NCBI RefSeq assembly: GCF_003073045.1
Contig: NC_037603.1
Location: forward strand, 11,686,192 to 11,750,191
Origin: Pomacea canaliculata
Taxonomy: Eukaryota > Mollusca > Gastropoda > Architaenioglossa > Ampullariidae
Direction: 5' to 3'
DNA: 64,000 nt
The notes under the pieces are model-generated. The model was given only the letters and a program-made list of their open reading frames with translations. It did not search any database and was not told the DNA's origin. Shown here piece by piece: positions 35,301 to 47,300 of this stretch (within the stretch, counting starts at the first letter, position 1; each line of letters opens with the position of its first letter). The position numbers and the translations under genes are program-made.

Positions 35301-38300
35301 AAGCAATCAAGTACAACAGTGGCTTATATTTAAGCTTCACGATATAATAACATTTGAACAGAATATAGTTTTCATTAAAGAATCGGAAGCAAGGTAAACA
35401 ATGGGTTTCGCCGGTTCGAACCGGTAACATTACAGTCAAGTAGTACAGACAGAAAGAAGGAAAAGATTATGAAACATGTCATTGCTGCTTTTAAAATGTC
35501 CTTTTAATAACAGACACACATACTCTCTCTACCTTATACACTGTAAGTTAATTGCTGGTGACAAATAGTTATATTAACAAGTAACAAGCCAGGTTCAGTA
35601 CAATATGAGTTACCAGTCAAAATTACTGAAAGATATGTTGGGAATGTATGACTAGAAATTTAACATAACATGGCCACATTGGAGAACCTTCAGGAGTGAA
35701 GTCATTGTAAACTGGAGGAGCTTCAGTTAATAGCTCATTTTGTGAGAATAATGAAGGATGCATATCAAGCATGCAAAGAAAAATGACTACCGCAACCACT
35801 GCACTGTTCATAGCTAACCTTGTTTCACGTTGAGCCAGATTTCATAACCTTCAGCTCTCTCCTTATTAAAATAATCATGACCATTTGGATGGCTTTTGAG
35901 TAGTAAATTGTTTCAAATGGTACAACAAATTTTAAAGTATTCACATCTGTTTTTTCCTGGAAATTTGTATTACCCTGACGGTCTATCTTTCCCAAAGAAG
36001 TTTTCAGGAAATGAGCCTCATCATATCCTTTTCATTACCAAATTTATTTTGTCTGGTGGATAAGTGGTTTTAAACTCACTAGAAAAAAATAGGTCATTCC
36101 TGAACATCTTGTTGCTTCAAAGTTATGAGTAACTAGATAGAACTGTATTTCTGGATAATTACAAATGATGCATCAGTGAGAGTTAAGTTAGGACCTCTGG
36201 TTCTCTTGTAGTTTGTGTTATTTAGTGCTATATAAGCTTGAGGTAAAGACAGCAAGATCAAACTATGTTTTCCTGGAGCCATTCTGGTTGGTATTAACCT
36301 TTGTGAGCCTTTGATAGTGAAATGATTTTTGTAGATTGTAATATTTAATATTTTAATGGTAACTTCCTCATATCTTGGATGTTTTATAGATAATATTTGA
36401 GTTGAAAAGGGATTTTACCATCACCAAAATAATGTAGACTATTAAATTTGCTTCAAGAACAGACGGCATTTAAGGAGAAGGCTGTTTTGAAATATAGCAT
36501 ATTTGTTAATCAAGTTGATTTTATTTTTTTTATTTATATAGTGTGATATATCTATATAGAAATAGTGTTCCAAATATTTGCATGCAAGTAGTTCAAATGC
36601 TACTGTCATTTAGAATGCCAGCATATTTGTCGCAAATTGAGTCTTTTTCTAAGCTTTATATAGGTGGATTTTTTTTATGAATATAATAAATTAAAGTGGC
36701 AAGGTAGATTTTGTTTGTTATATGCTTTCTTCGATTGCTGTATGGAAGAAATGTGTTATTAGGTTACCTACATCCTGGGAGGAAAAATAGTACAAGTTAC
36801 TTTAGCTTCCCTTATGTCTTATTGACAAGTTATAGCTTTAGATCAGGTATAGTTACCTAGTGAGTTAGATGTTATGACAGGAGACAGAAGCAAGCCCTTA
36901 CTTTATATGGTTGAATCATATTGCACAAAAGTGGTCTTCAGGAAAGATCCAAGGTTAGAGTAAGGAAACATTTATGCTTGGCCAATATTTAGCACATTTT
37001 TTAAAAGAAAAAAACCCCAGTAAACAAGAGTGTTGCAAGTTTGTATATTTGCAACACTTTGTTTACTGGTTTTTTTCCCCAATGGTCACAGGCTGTGAAT
37101 TATGAAACAAGCAGCTGTTGCTCCATGCTTTGCAAGTAATCCTGTGTAGCTTGATTGAATGATCCAGTCTTATTTATGATCTTTGCCTTCAATAATTATA
37201 GCCAGTATATGCCTGTGTTGCAAAAGCACAAGTTGGTGAAAATGTGTACATCAGAACATAATCATATTGTTTTGTAAGATGTGACAGAAAACCACATCTT
37301 TGTGTTTGTTATTCCCATGCATATGGCTTAGTTTATGATGGGCCTTTTATTCTAGATAACACCTTTCTTTCATTCGTATATGCTTGCTTGATGGGAGATT
37401 AGTGTCCCAGGCTTTCTATTGGCTCTTCTGTTTTTAGTGTTCGGGGAGTATTTAAAATACAGCATTTAACCAGAGCCGACTTGAATATTCTATATAGACT
37501 GCTACCCCATCTGGAAGTGATAACTTCTTATCTTTTCACCCACTTCCTTTTTCATGCCTTCTGTTATTTGCATCTTGTTCGTAGTCTGGAGCAGCAACCC
37601 ACATGTTTAGCAAATGTTGCATTTTGGTGGAATTTAACAAAACTTCATACACAAGCAGCTACTCCGTCTCTTTTGTTCTGGGATTGTTTTGCTGCCACAT
37701 TTCAAGTGCTTACATCCTTTCTTCAAAAAGTTACTTATTCCATCTTCTTTCGCCATTTTCTTATTCAAATAAATAAAATCTATGGTTGTACATCCTGAAG
37801 TACTAGGAATGGTCTCCCTGAACTCTTTCAGACATCACCCACAGAGACAGTATACTCTGGTTGGTTTGTATCTCAGCTCCTACCTACCTCTTCGTTTTTT
37901 TGTTTTGTTAATTTTTTCTGGATGTGACACCTGTTCATAAGAATTACCATTGGAGGTGACATTCATGTCCTCTGGACAAGACTTTAACATCCTTATGGAA
38001 AATACTTAGAGCTTCTAATGTCCTTATCTTGTACCACTGATATTTGTTCCTTATTCTCTTGATATGTTTGTATTTAAATACCTGCTTATATGGAACATTG
38101 TTCTTTTGGAGAGACCACAAACTAAAAGCCCATGCTTTCTACGCCCTCTGTTAAATGTATAAATGTATTTGAACACTGAAAATGCATGGAGTCAAGGCTT
38201 GCCATATCAAGTAGAAGCAAATGGGGCTTGACTGTTGTAAGCTGCTTGTAAGTTGATATTTTATAATTAGTATGCTTCTAAGTAAAATATATTGTACTGC

Positions 38301-41300
38301 AGGGTATTGGTGCAACAGTTTTTGATGGTAAAAATATTTATTATATCGCAGTACATCTCACATTTTGTCATCCACAGTTTTTATTTTCATATTGACATAA
38401 CTGAAAATTTGGTGAGAAACTTCAAAAATTCTAAATTTTTGACATTAAGCATCAATGAAAATTTTCTTTCATATTTACTAACGTTTCATTTTCTAAAACA
38501 AAATTGTGCTACCTGGCTAGACAGAACACAAAAGTGCCACCCACCCTTTTTGTATCCTGTTCACATTTGGTAACTTATTGCAAAAGGAAATGATGAACAT
38601 TTTTGCTTAAGTTTTTCCTTTTAAACCCAAGTGTAAGCATGTGCATATGCAGACATCCCTTCTCTAACCCCTCTAAGAGAGAGAAGAAAATTCCACTTCA
38701 GAGAAGTGCACCTTTAAGCTTTCCTTGCACGTTGCCATCCGCCAAGAGGAAGAGGAAGTGGAGTAAAATTAAGGCTTGATTAAAATCAGGATTTCACTTA
38801 CAAATAAAAATGTCTGTAATGTTTTCAGTGCACATTATGAATATAATAATACATCTCCATGCATGTAAGATAGTCTTAGTGCAGGCGGAAGTTAAAATCT
38901 TATTGCATTCATCTCAGGAACATACTACTTTCGCTGTTTTCCAAAAGTGAAACACTTCTGACTGAGCTGTTTTTGAGAGACAATTTTAGGGTTCAAAACA
39001 GGTCAGTCCAAACTAAGTGGCTTATTAGAGGAAGGAAGGTCAGATGGAGTTCTCAGTAGTTGAGTGTGTGGCTCACTTGAACGATTGCTTCAAGTGACGT
39101 CTGACATCAGGATAGTTTTTCAAATACTAGAAATAAGCTGTGTGTCTCATTTACATTTCCTAGCTGTTGACACTCATATCAGAAATAAGATTTTCACTTA
39201 ATGACATTATTGGTAAGACTTGTGGCTGCAGTTTGAGGTCTAATACCTTTCATCTTTTGTACAAAGGATGATATTAAGGTTTTCCCTCTCAGACTTACTC
39301 TTTTGCTGTTCACAACAAAAGATAAACTTTTTCAAAAGGAAAAACCGTCATAAAGTTAATTTTAAAATCTTAGTTTTATGAACCACCATTTTAAATATTT
39401 TTAATTGTTTATGTGTAAAATGAATAAAAATGCCTACATACATAAATGCAAATATAACATGTATATCAGTCTTAAGTAATAAATGCATAAACTGCAGTTT
39501 TAAAAAAAAACTAGTTTGAAAGACGTGTGAAGGACTACCAATCAGCATCATTTTCTGCAAGCAAGTTCATTCATTCCTGTTTATTTGTGTTTACTCCGGA
39601 AGAACCTTGGCTTTTATCAGATCATTTACTGCAAAGATCCTCGGCAGACTCTTCAGCTTGAGCTGCTCATATTACTGATAACAGCACCACAGGAAATATT
39701 ACTTGAGTAAGATTGCTGTACTTGAAGGTGTAATATGAGGAACTCTTAAGCCAGTCCTACTTTGAAAAAATAAGTTTATCTAGTGACAGCTAAATAAATA
39801 TACTCTCCAGGAAGGTCATTCTGTGTGATTAGTAGTTGAGAACATTATTAACTAATTGTACATACATTCTGCATCATACATTCTATTCTTTCTTTGTTCA
39901 GGATTAATACGATGAAAGAAAACTTCCGTATATCATTTTTGTAAAGCACTCTGATCAAATCATTAGAAAAGAGCTATATAAATCATTATTATTAAAAATC
40001 ATCTAATCAAATAATCACTTTGTGTATTTCTGCTTTTGCTTGTATGACTTGAAGTATATTTCCCTAATAAATAGTACTGACTGATTGGCCAGACTTATTC
40101 TATGTAGCCAACATGACATTGATTTGGTTACTTCATATTCACTAGCCTGGAATGCTGCCAACACACCAGTAGTTCACAAGTTCACAGGTTCTAAAGGTAT
40201 TACACAAACTCTTTCTTGAACTTGTACAACCCCTCCTTGTCCAGAGTAATTGTTTGCTGCTTCTGTTGAGCTGTAAAGATGACACTCATACACAAGGCTT
40301 TTGCCAAGTGCAGCACTTACCAACAACAGCCATTCAGGCTTTGCCCACTCTTATGCTCCTTATTCTCCTTGAGGTGCAAGAGCATTTCAGGGCATGCCAC
40401 AATAAAAAGAGCACTGGCTTGTTCATTGTTCCCCCACCCCATTCTAAATGCGGCTTTAATTTCTGTACTGCAGGCAGGAAATCAGACACAAAGAAGGGGC
40501 CAGAAAATGACGTGAAGTCTGTCAAGTTGTGTAAAGGGTGCCTAAAGCAGCCAGAAGGAAATAAAAGTGAAAAAGCAAGGCAACAAGGTATGTCAAAGAA
40601 AGTTGCAGCTAGACATCAATTGAAATGCAATGCAATATCAGTTGCCAGACATTTTTAGTGGCTTGGCTGTCCTGCAAGAAAACGGGGGTGGGTGGGTGAT
40701 GTGATGAAGATTTCATCCTTGAACAAGGTTGGTTAGTGTATTTGTGGCCTTTGTTCTCTGTCGTGGATAGGTGCATAGTGAAATAAACTTGATCACCCCT
40801 TCCTCCCCTCTGATAATTGAGAATGTCAGAAATGATGTATTATGTAGGCTGTCAATGTGGCGTGTCCCCACATTCCCAGCTGGGGGAAAGGGGGATCCCT
40901 TTTGACAAGGTAGAACGCAGGAATTTTGGGGTTCGGCAATGGCAAGCAACAGGTAAGCAAGTAATATGTTAGGCATGTTAGTTGGTCTCTCGCCAGATTG
41001 ACAAGCAGCCTGTTTTCAAAAGAAGAAACTGGATACACTGTGATGCTTAGCTGCTGGTCTAAGCATAGTGAAGATGCGGCTGTCATTTCTTCATGTCGTG
41101 ATTTAAAGTGGTTTGTTGTATCTAGCCCTTGAGTTGTGTACGATGGCTGTTCAGACAGTGATATTTTGTGGTAAGTCCTGCATTGGACATGTCCAGCAGG
41201 AAGTACAAATAAATTGAACTGTGCATCTTAATTAATTTTTTAGTCCTTTCATAATGATTACTACTGACTGCATTCTTCTGTTTACATTTCCTCATCCATT

Positions 41301-44300
41301 CTGAAATGAAGCACCTTAAGATTGTAAATAGTTTGCTAGGATAAAATGCTCCTGTCATGGTAGGAAAAAAATTAGGCTTCTTGTTGTTTGTGATTGAAAG
41401 AGTAATATTTGCAGTTAGTAGCTAAAATAGTCATGGCCATAGCTTACTTATTTAAAGAGTGCATGTAGTAGGAGAATAAAGAGCATTTGTGACTGACTGT
41501 TTGAATTGTTACCTTTGTGACTGACTTTGCAGTTATGCTTGTTGAATTATTGTTATTATTTTTTATCTTTTTTTTTTGCTAAAGTCTCCAACCTGCACTA
41601 TGTGTGGGTTAAACTTAATGCCAGATGTGCTTTTATTTTAGAGGCACCTAACTGCAACGGGAAGCAGACAGCATCTATAATGAAAGGGAAGATGACTGTG
41701 TCTCATTCCAAGTTCCAGTACTACAGACACAACTATTGCCTTATATGTATGACTGGGCTGCTTGGCTGCAGATGGCATCGTTATCAGCAGTCCACACGTG
41801 ACAACAGAAAGGTAAACTGCCAATTTTGAAATTTGACAAGAGCCACTAATCGAATGAAGTCCTTTGTGTATGCATTTGTGTAAAGTGCTTTAAGTCTGCC
41901 TTTGGTGGTGGGGAACATGCTATATAAAGGAACAGTATGTCCAACAGTTCAGGTGAGTTCTGTCAGGTAGAGACAGAGAAGGTTTTACACTTTGTTCTGT
42001 TCTCTGTAATCTTGTCCTGGTCCTGATGGCTAGGTAATGGGACATGCTTTACTAGTGTAAGATATTGCTTTTCTACAGCAGGGCTCAATATCTGATAAGT
42101 CAACGATCAAAGTTCCTTGACCTACCTGGTCAAAGAGAGAGCCATGAGTGACAATCTACTTGCAGGGCTCTCGTTTGTTGTTCTCTGCTAGACATTAGAC
42201 ACAGCAAGGTTGGGGTATCTAGATGGATCCACACTTTGATAAGTTAGAACCAAGCAGAAATAGACAGACAACACTAGTCCAAACCTGCATATGTGGCGAA
42301 CTATTTGTTCATGTTAACTTCTGTGTTGGTGGCTGGATGCATGTCTCTAGTCATTATATTTGGTGGTGACTGTTGATCTCCATGCTTATATTCTTATAAG
42401 TTGTATGCTGGCTTCTTGAAATGCAAAGGCTGCTGTGTTAGTGCAGACTCTATGGACAGTATGTGTTGGTGTTAAATAGATGCATATGTGGAGGGCACTG
42501 CGTATCACTATTGAGCAAGATGCGCAGGTACAGGCGAGTGTGTAATGGTATTGACCTAGTTCAAAGGTAGAGGTCATTATGAATTGATGTTGATCAGGTG
42601 CACATAAATAGGTTGGTGTTGGTGCTGACTGGGTACAAGTTGTGTGCTGCATGCTGTCTTGGTGTTTGTCCTGGCACTGACTTGTTGCAAGTGCAGCTTT
42701 AACAGAACAGGTTTTCTGAAAGGTGAACCTGATATTGGAATTTTCTCCTTGCACAACAGGGTTTTTCCTAGTCTCATCACTTTCCTCTCCTCCTTTTAAA
42801 CAAAAAATGCTGAGCATGGTTTTGTAACTCATCATTACAAGGTGTTGCAGCAAAACCAGCATCAGGTACAAGAGGGCAAACAAAAAAAGTAATATGATAC
42901 GGAGAATGTAAATGGTGGTATGTTTACTCAGCTTTTTAAAAATTCCTGACGTAGTTAATGATAATCATCTTAATAGGTGATTTGTATAGTGCATCCTTCT
43001 AAGCTGCTGCACACTTAGCACAAAAGAATCTCATTTGTCTTCCTCTGTTACACTTTTTTTTTCTCTCTCTCACACACACACACCCAAAAAAAAAAAAAAA
43101 AAAACACATACACATGGCAAGCAGAACATAATAAAACACAAAGACAATAATCGTGTGAATCATTCTGTTAAGAGAAAGGTTAGTGGAAGACTGGAGTTTT
43201 TCAGCCAGATATGAAGTTTTCACAAGATGTTTATGAACTGTAATTTACTCATACATTTCATTATTTGTTGTGTGGGAATAGATAATTCATAACTCAGGGT
43301 GAGGTCATGGAGGCTCTAGATTGGTATCTCCATGGTTATCAAGCAGGGAGATGAGACCTGATTTAAGGTCCATCTTGTTGACAACTTTATCGGGGAACCT
43401 TGTCTGTTAGAAAACACTGGCAGAGGATGAGAAAGTTCAAAGCATTTAATCAACCAAAAAAAAAAAAAAAGTTTAAAGACACAGGTAAGGGAAAACAGTC
43501 CAGCACAATGAAAAGGATCCACCAAGAAGCACAGGTCAAGCAATTAACAATAAATCTAAATATGTGGTTGCAACAACAACCCCCGTACCCACAGTCATTT
43601 GAGTGAAATGAGAGGATACAAGAAAAACATTTCACAATGTGAAGGTTATTGAAAAAAATGAAAATCGCTGCTTTTAAATATAATGTGGTGACTTCAAAGG
43701 AATAAAAGATGCGACTTGATTTCTATGAACTGATTTAGAAAGTAATATTTGCAGGAAACAAAGGAATTTGCTATCTGAGCATTAAAGACACAGAAACTAG
43801 GGATTTTGTGATGGAGCTAATAGCCTCAGACTTAGCAGCAACAAAGCAAATCTTTCATGGCATCATTATTTGCTTCTCTGTAGTTTCCGTGGTACTTGTT
43901 TCTTGGGGGAGTTCTATCAGAAGATGTTTTGTGCATAAAGAGGCTCCTTGAAGTGTGACCAGAAAACTTGGCAAGTCTTCACATGACTACTCACAAGATT
44001 GCTTTGAAGCCTAATAATGTTTTTGTTGGGCACTTAAGCTTCTGGGGCAAATTATTGAAGATGCTGGCTTAGAAGAAGATATTTACCTTGAGAACCAGAT
44101 GGATCTTTATGTTATCCAGGGAGATTATAATCATAACTTACATAGGAGAAAGCTATTTTGTAGGGGTTTATTTGGGGGATTGTTTTTGTTTTGGGGTCAT
44201 TTTCTTTGTTCTGCTTTCCTAGGAGGAAATAATTCCAAAGTCATGTTATCAAGTTGCATTGTACTCCTCAGTGCTTAAGTTAAGAAGTGAACATCACCTA

Positions 44301-47300
44301 ACACTTATAGTATACAAAAAAAAATATGAAGTCTTCATATGTGTACAAAGGACATTGTTCTCTCTTACATCACTTCTCACCTGTGCATGAGTACAAAGAA
44401 CCATTGTACTGTCTCATACAAACCCTTTCTTGCCCCAGAATGTGTTCATTCATCAAAAAAAAACATTCACTTAAGAAAAGTGTTAGAGTCGATAAGCTTT
44501 TATTAGGCAAAAAGGTGAACTAGAACAATTTTTTTTAAATGTAATGGAGATTTACATTGAGACTACCCCAACAAGATGAGGTTTCCAGTTGTCAAGAAAG
44601 AACATTTTTTCCTGCAAGAACACATCTTTTCATGGATTGTCCTATCCAACAATCAACAGTAAATACCTCATGTCTCATGTTGAACATGATGTTCATAAAA
44701 GGAATAATACATCTGTTGTTGCTGTTGATGTTGTTATTAAGTAATCTCGTAGCAGTTTATCAAGAAGCAAAAAGGATGTTAAAGAGAGACACATACTAAG
44801 GATCACCTCACTGTTGTTTAGTACATGACGTGGTGTTAGGATCAGACATCTTGCTTAGATGTGGGCTTCATTCAGGCAGCTTTTTTCATTTTTCTATTGT
44901 CCTTGTGTCCCTTCCCCTACAGCTGATTGTGTTTAGGCCTGCCATTAATCTAAAACAGCTGTGAAATAGAGGAGTGTGAGTAAGATGTTTGTAACTGCAT
45001 ATTTGTGAGCAGTTTCTCTTGGAAGGATTTGCAAGCATCAACAGAAATACACAGGAAATCAAATTAAAATAAGAAAATTACATTTTAGAGACATGCTAGC
45101 AAATATTTGTGAAGGGAAATCTGAGTCCGTCCTTTGCTGATGCTGCCTATAAAACTTGTCAAACATTCATTTGTTTAGTCTGCTTCTTTATTATAACTTT
45201 GATATCTAAAAATTGCTGATGTCTGCATCCACAAACTCCTTTCTGTTGTTAATCCTTACTGCACACAAAGTATGTGGACATAGTGGCCCGTTTACCATCA
45301 GTCTTTAGTGTTAGTCCCTTACATACACATGAACACACACACATGCTCATATGTATTCAGGCATATATGTTTTATATATATATTAATATACACACACATA
45401 AACACATGCACTGAGGAAGAGCTATGAAAGAGAAAATGCTGGTAGAAACAAGCAGGTCTAGCGTTTTTACTGTAAATACTGTATGAAGACCAGAACTAGA
45501 AACCAAAGAAAAAGACAAGAACTTGAAACCTTTGCAGAGCAAGTTGCTTTACAAGCACACATGGCATCAATCTGAACAGCAGCGTGTTACCTTAGATGCA
45601 TGGCAAGACTTTCTGTAAACCTTTTGGAATAACTTTGACGTCAATGCGTTTCTTTTGTTACAGAGAGACACATTGTGGTTTGCTGTTTTGGCAGTGGTGT
45701 TTCTCTACATCTTATTTTATTTCTACTTTTGGCTAATAGCAGATAACGACTATAATGACTTGGAATGGTGAGATGGTCTTTTGTGAATAAATAAATATGT
45801 GGAGGGGTGTGTGTGTGTGTTGCATGCATAGATAATGCCTTGAAATTGTCAAGAGTTAGGAGAAAGAAACTCTTCCCCTTCTACCCCATTTCCCTTTAAG
45901 TTTCATGAACTGATTCTTTGAACAATGTTTCTGTCAGTTTTAAGTACACCATTCAATTGGCTGTAATCAGTATGTCTTTTATTTTTCACACTAGGATTCT
46001 CTAAAGAAAAAAAAAGTTAGAGGGTATAAATTCATAGGGTTTTTTTCTTATCCCTGTATCTATTCCCACAACAGGTTTTGTTTTGTCGTGGTTTTTTTTT
46101 TTTTTTTTTTTTTTTTTTGTTTGTTTTTGTTTTTGCTGAACAAAAAAGCTACTTGTACTGGAATCCAAACTGTAAATACTACACAAAAAAGCAAATATTT
46201 TAAAAGCCTTAGCATGACCTTTTATAAAGAGATGATGAAGTACATGGATATGAAAGATAAAGTGCTGGGTCTTGTATCTTACTGGTCTGTAGTCATTCCC
46301 AATTTCCAAGGTACATGGAATCTCCTTCCTCATGAGCCATCAGGTTTTGGCTCCCCTGCTAATGAAACACATGAAAGTATTATATTTGTATTATTCTGTT
46401 AGCAAGGGCTAAGTTATTTTCCCATCTTTTCTTTTGCCTTTCATCCCCACCTCTATTTATGCAGAAAAATATGTGAGTAGAAAAGGTTTTCTGTTCTCTC
46501 TCACCTGTAAGAGGAGATGACTGAAGGAGAAAACCTCTTACTTTCGGTCCTGTTTGTAGTAGAAAGGGAGAATGCTGGGCATGTCCTCCTTTCTTTGTGG
46601 TCCAGAGGGGTTATTATCAGCAAGAAAGGCTTTTTGGCTGGTGCTAGTCTCTTATCTATATTGCTTTGCTAAGATGAAGTTGAAGAAGAATGGGGAAAAC
46701 ATGGGGCAAGCAGGTGAAGTCTTTATGAACGTTGGCTGCTGTCTACAGCAGTAAAGTTTATTCACTTTACAGACATCAGTAGTCTTTGCAGGGTAGTGAA
46801 ATAGGAGAGATAAGCTTTGTAGCACGAAAGAGTGTTATCACATCATAAACTGGTGTCATTGTAATTTCAGGTTTATGTTTGGAAAGCTGAAGAAGTGGGT
46901 GCCGTGGTACAAGATCATGTTAGCTCTTGTGTGCACAACCTTTTCCTACTTTGTCTTGCTCATGGTGAGATGTCTAACAGTTGTTTGAATGACTATATGC
47001 TGTCATTGTTTAAATGTGTTGTAATGATTGAATGAGTTGTCATTGTATTGAGGAGGTTAACACAAGTTTTTATAAATTTATTCACTGCAAGCTCTACATA
47101 TTTGAGTAAATGTTAAATCTTTTATTTTAAATTGTCTTCAAAATTTACTTATCCATGAGCAAGGAGCAGTTTACAGTTCATATTGACATGCACTTCCAGT
47201 TCACCATTTCATGTACATTTGCACAATATTATTGATGGTAGCTCATCTAAAAATGCAGAACACTTGTCCTAGCACACTAGCCATCAACTAAAGTGGACAT

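Larger units (their letters stand above)
32345..40473 (+). other. GDPD5: 8.1-kb first intron of the GDPD5-like gene
   Basis: Inferred from the phase-compatible donor GTGGGT at 32345 and acceptor CTGCAG at 40473. It contains a SINE-like segment (33590-33840), a promoter-like patch (34800-35090), a perfect 14-bp palindrome (35411-35424), a long hairpin (37017-37069) and a SINE-type tail (39930-40000). No coding exon on either strand was convincing. It could also be two introns around a non-coding alternative first exon. Confidence 0.5.
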
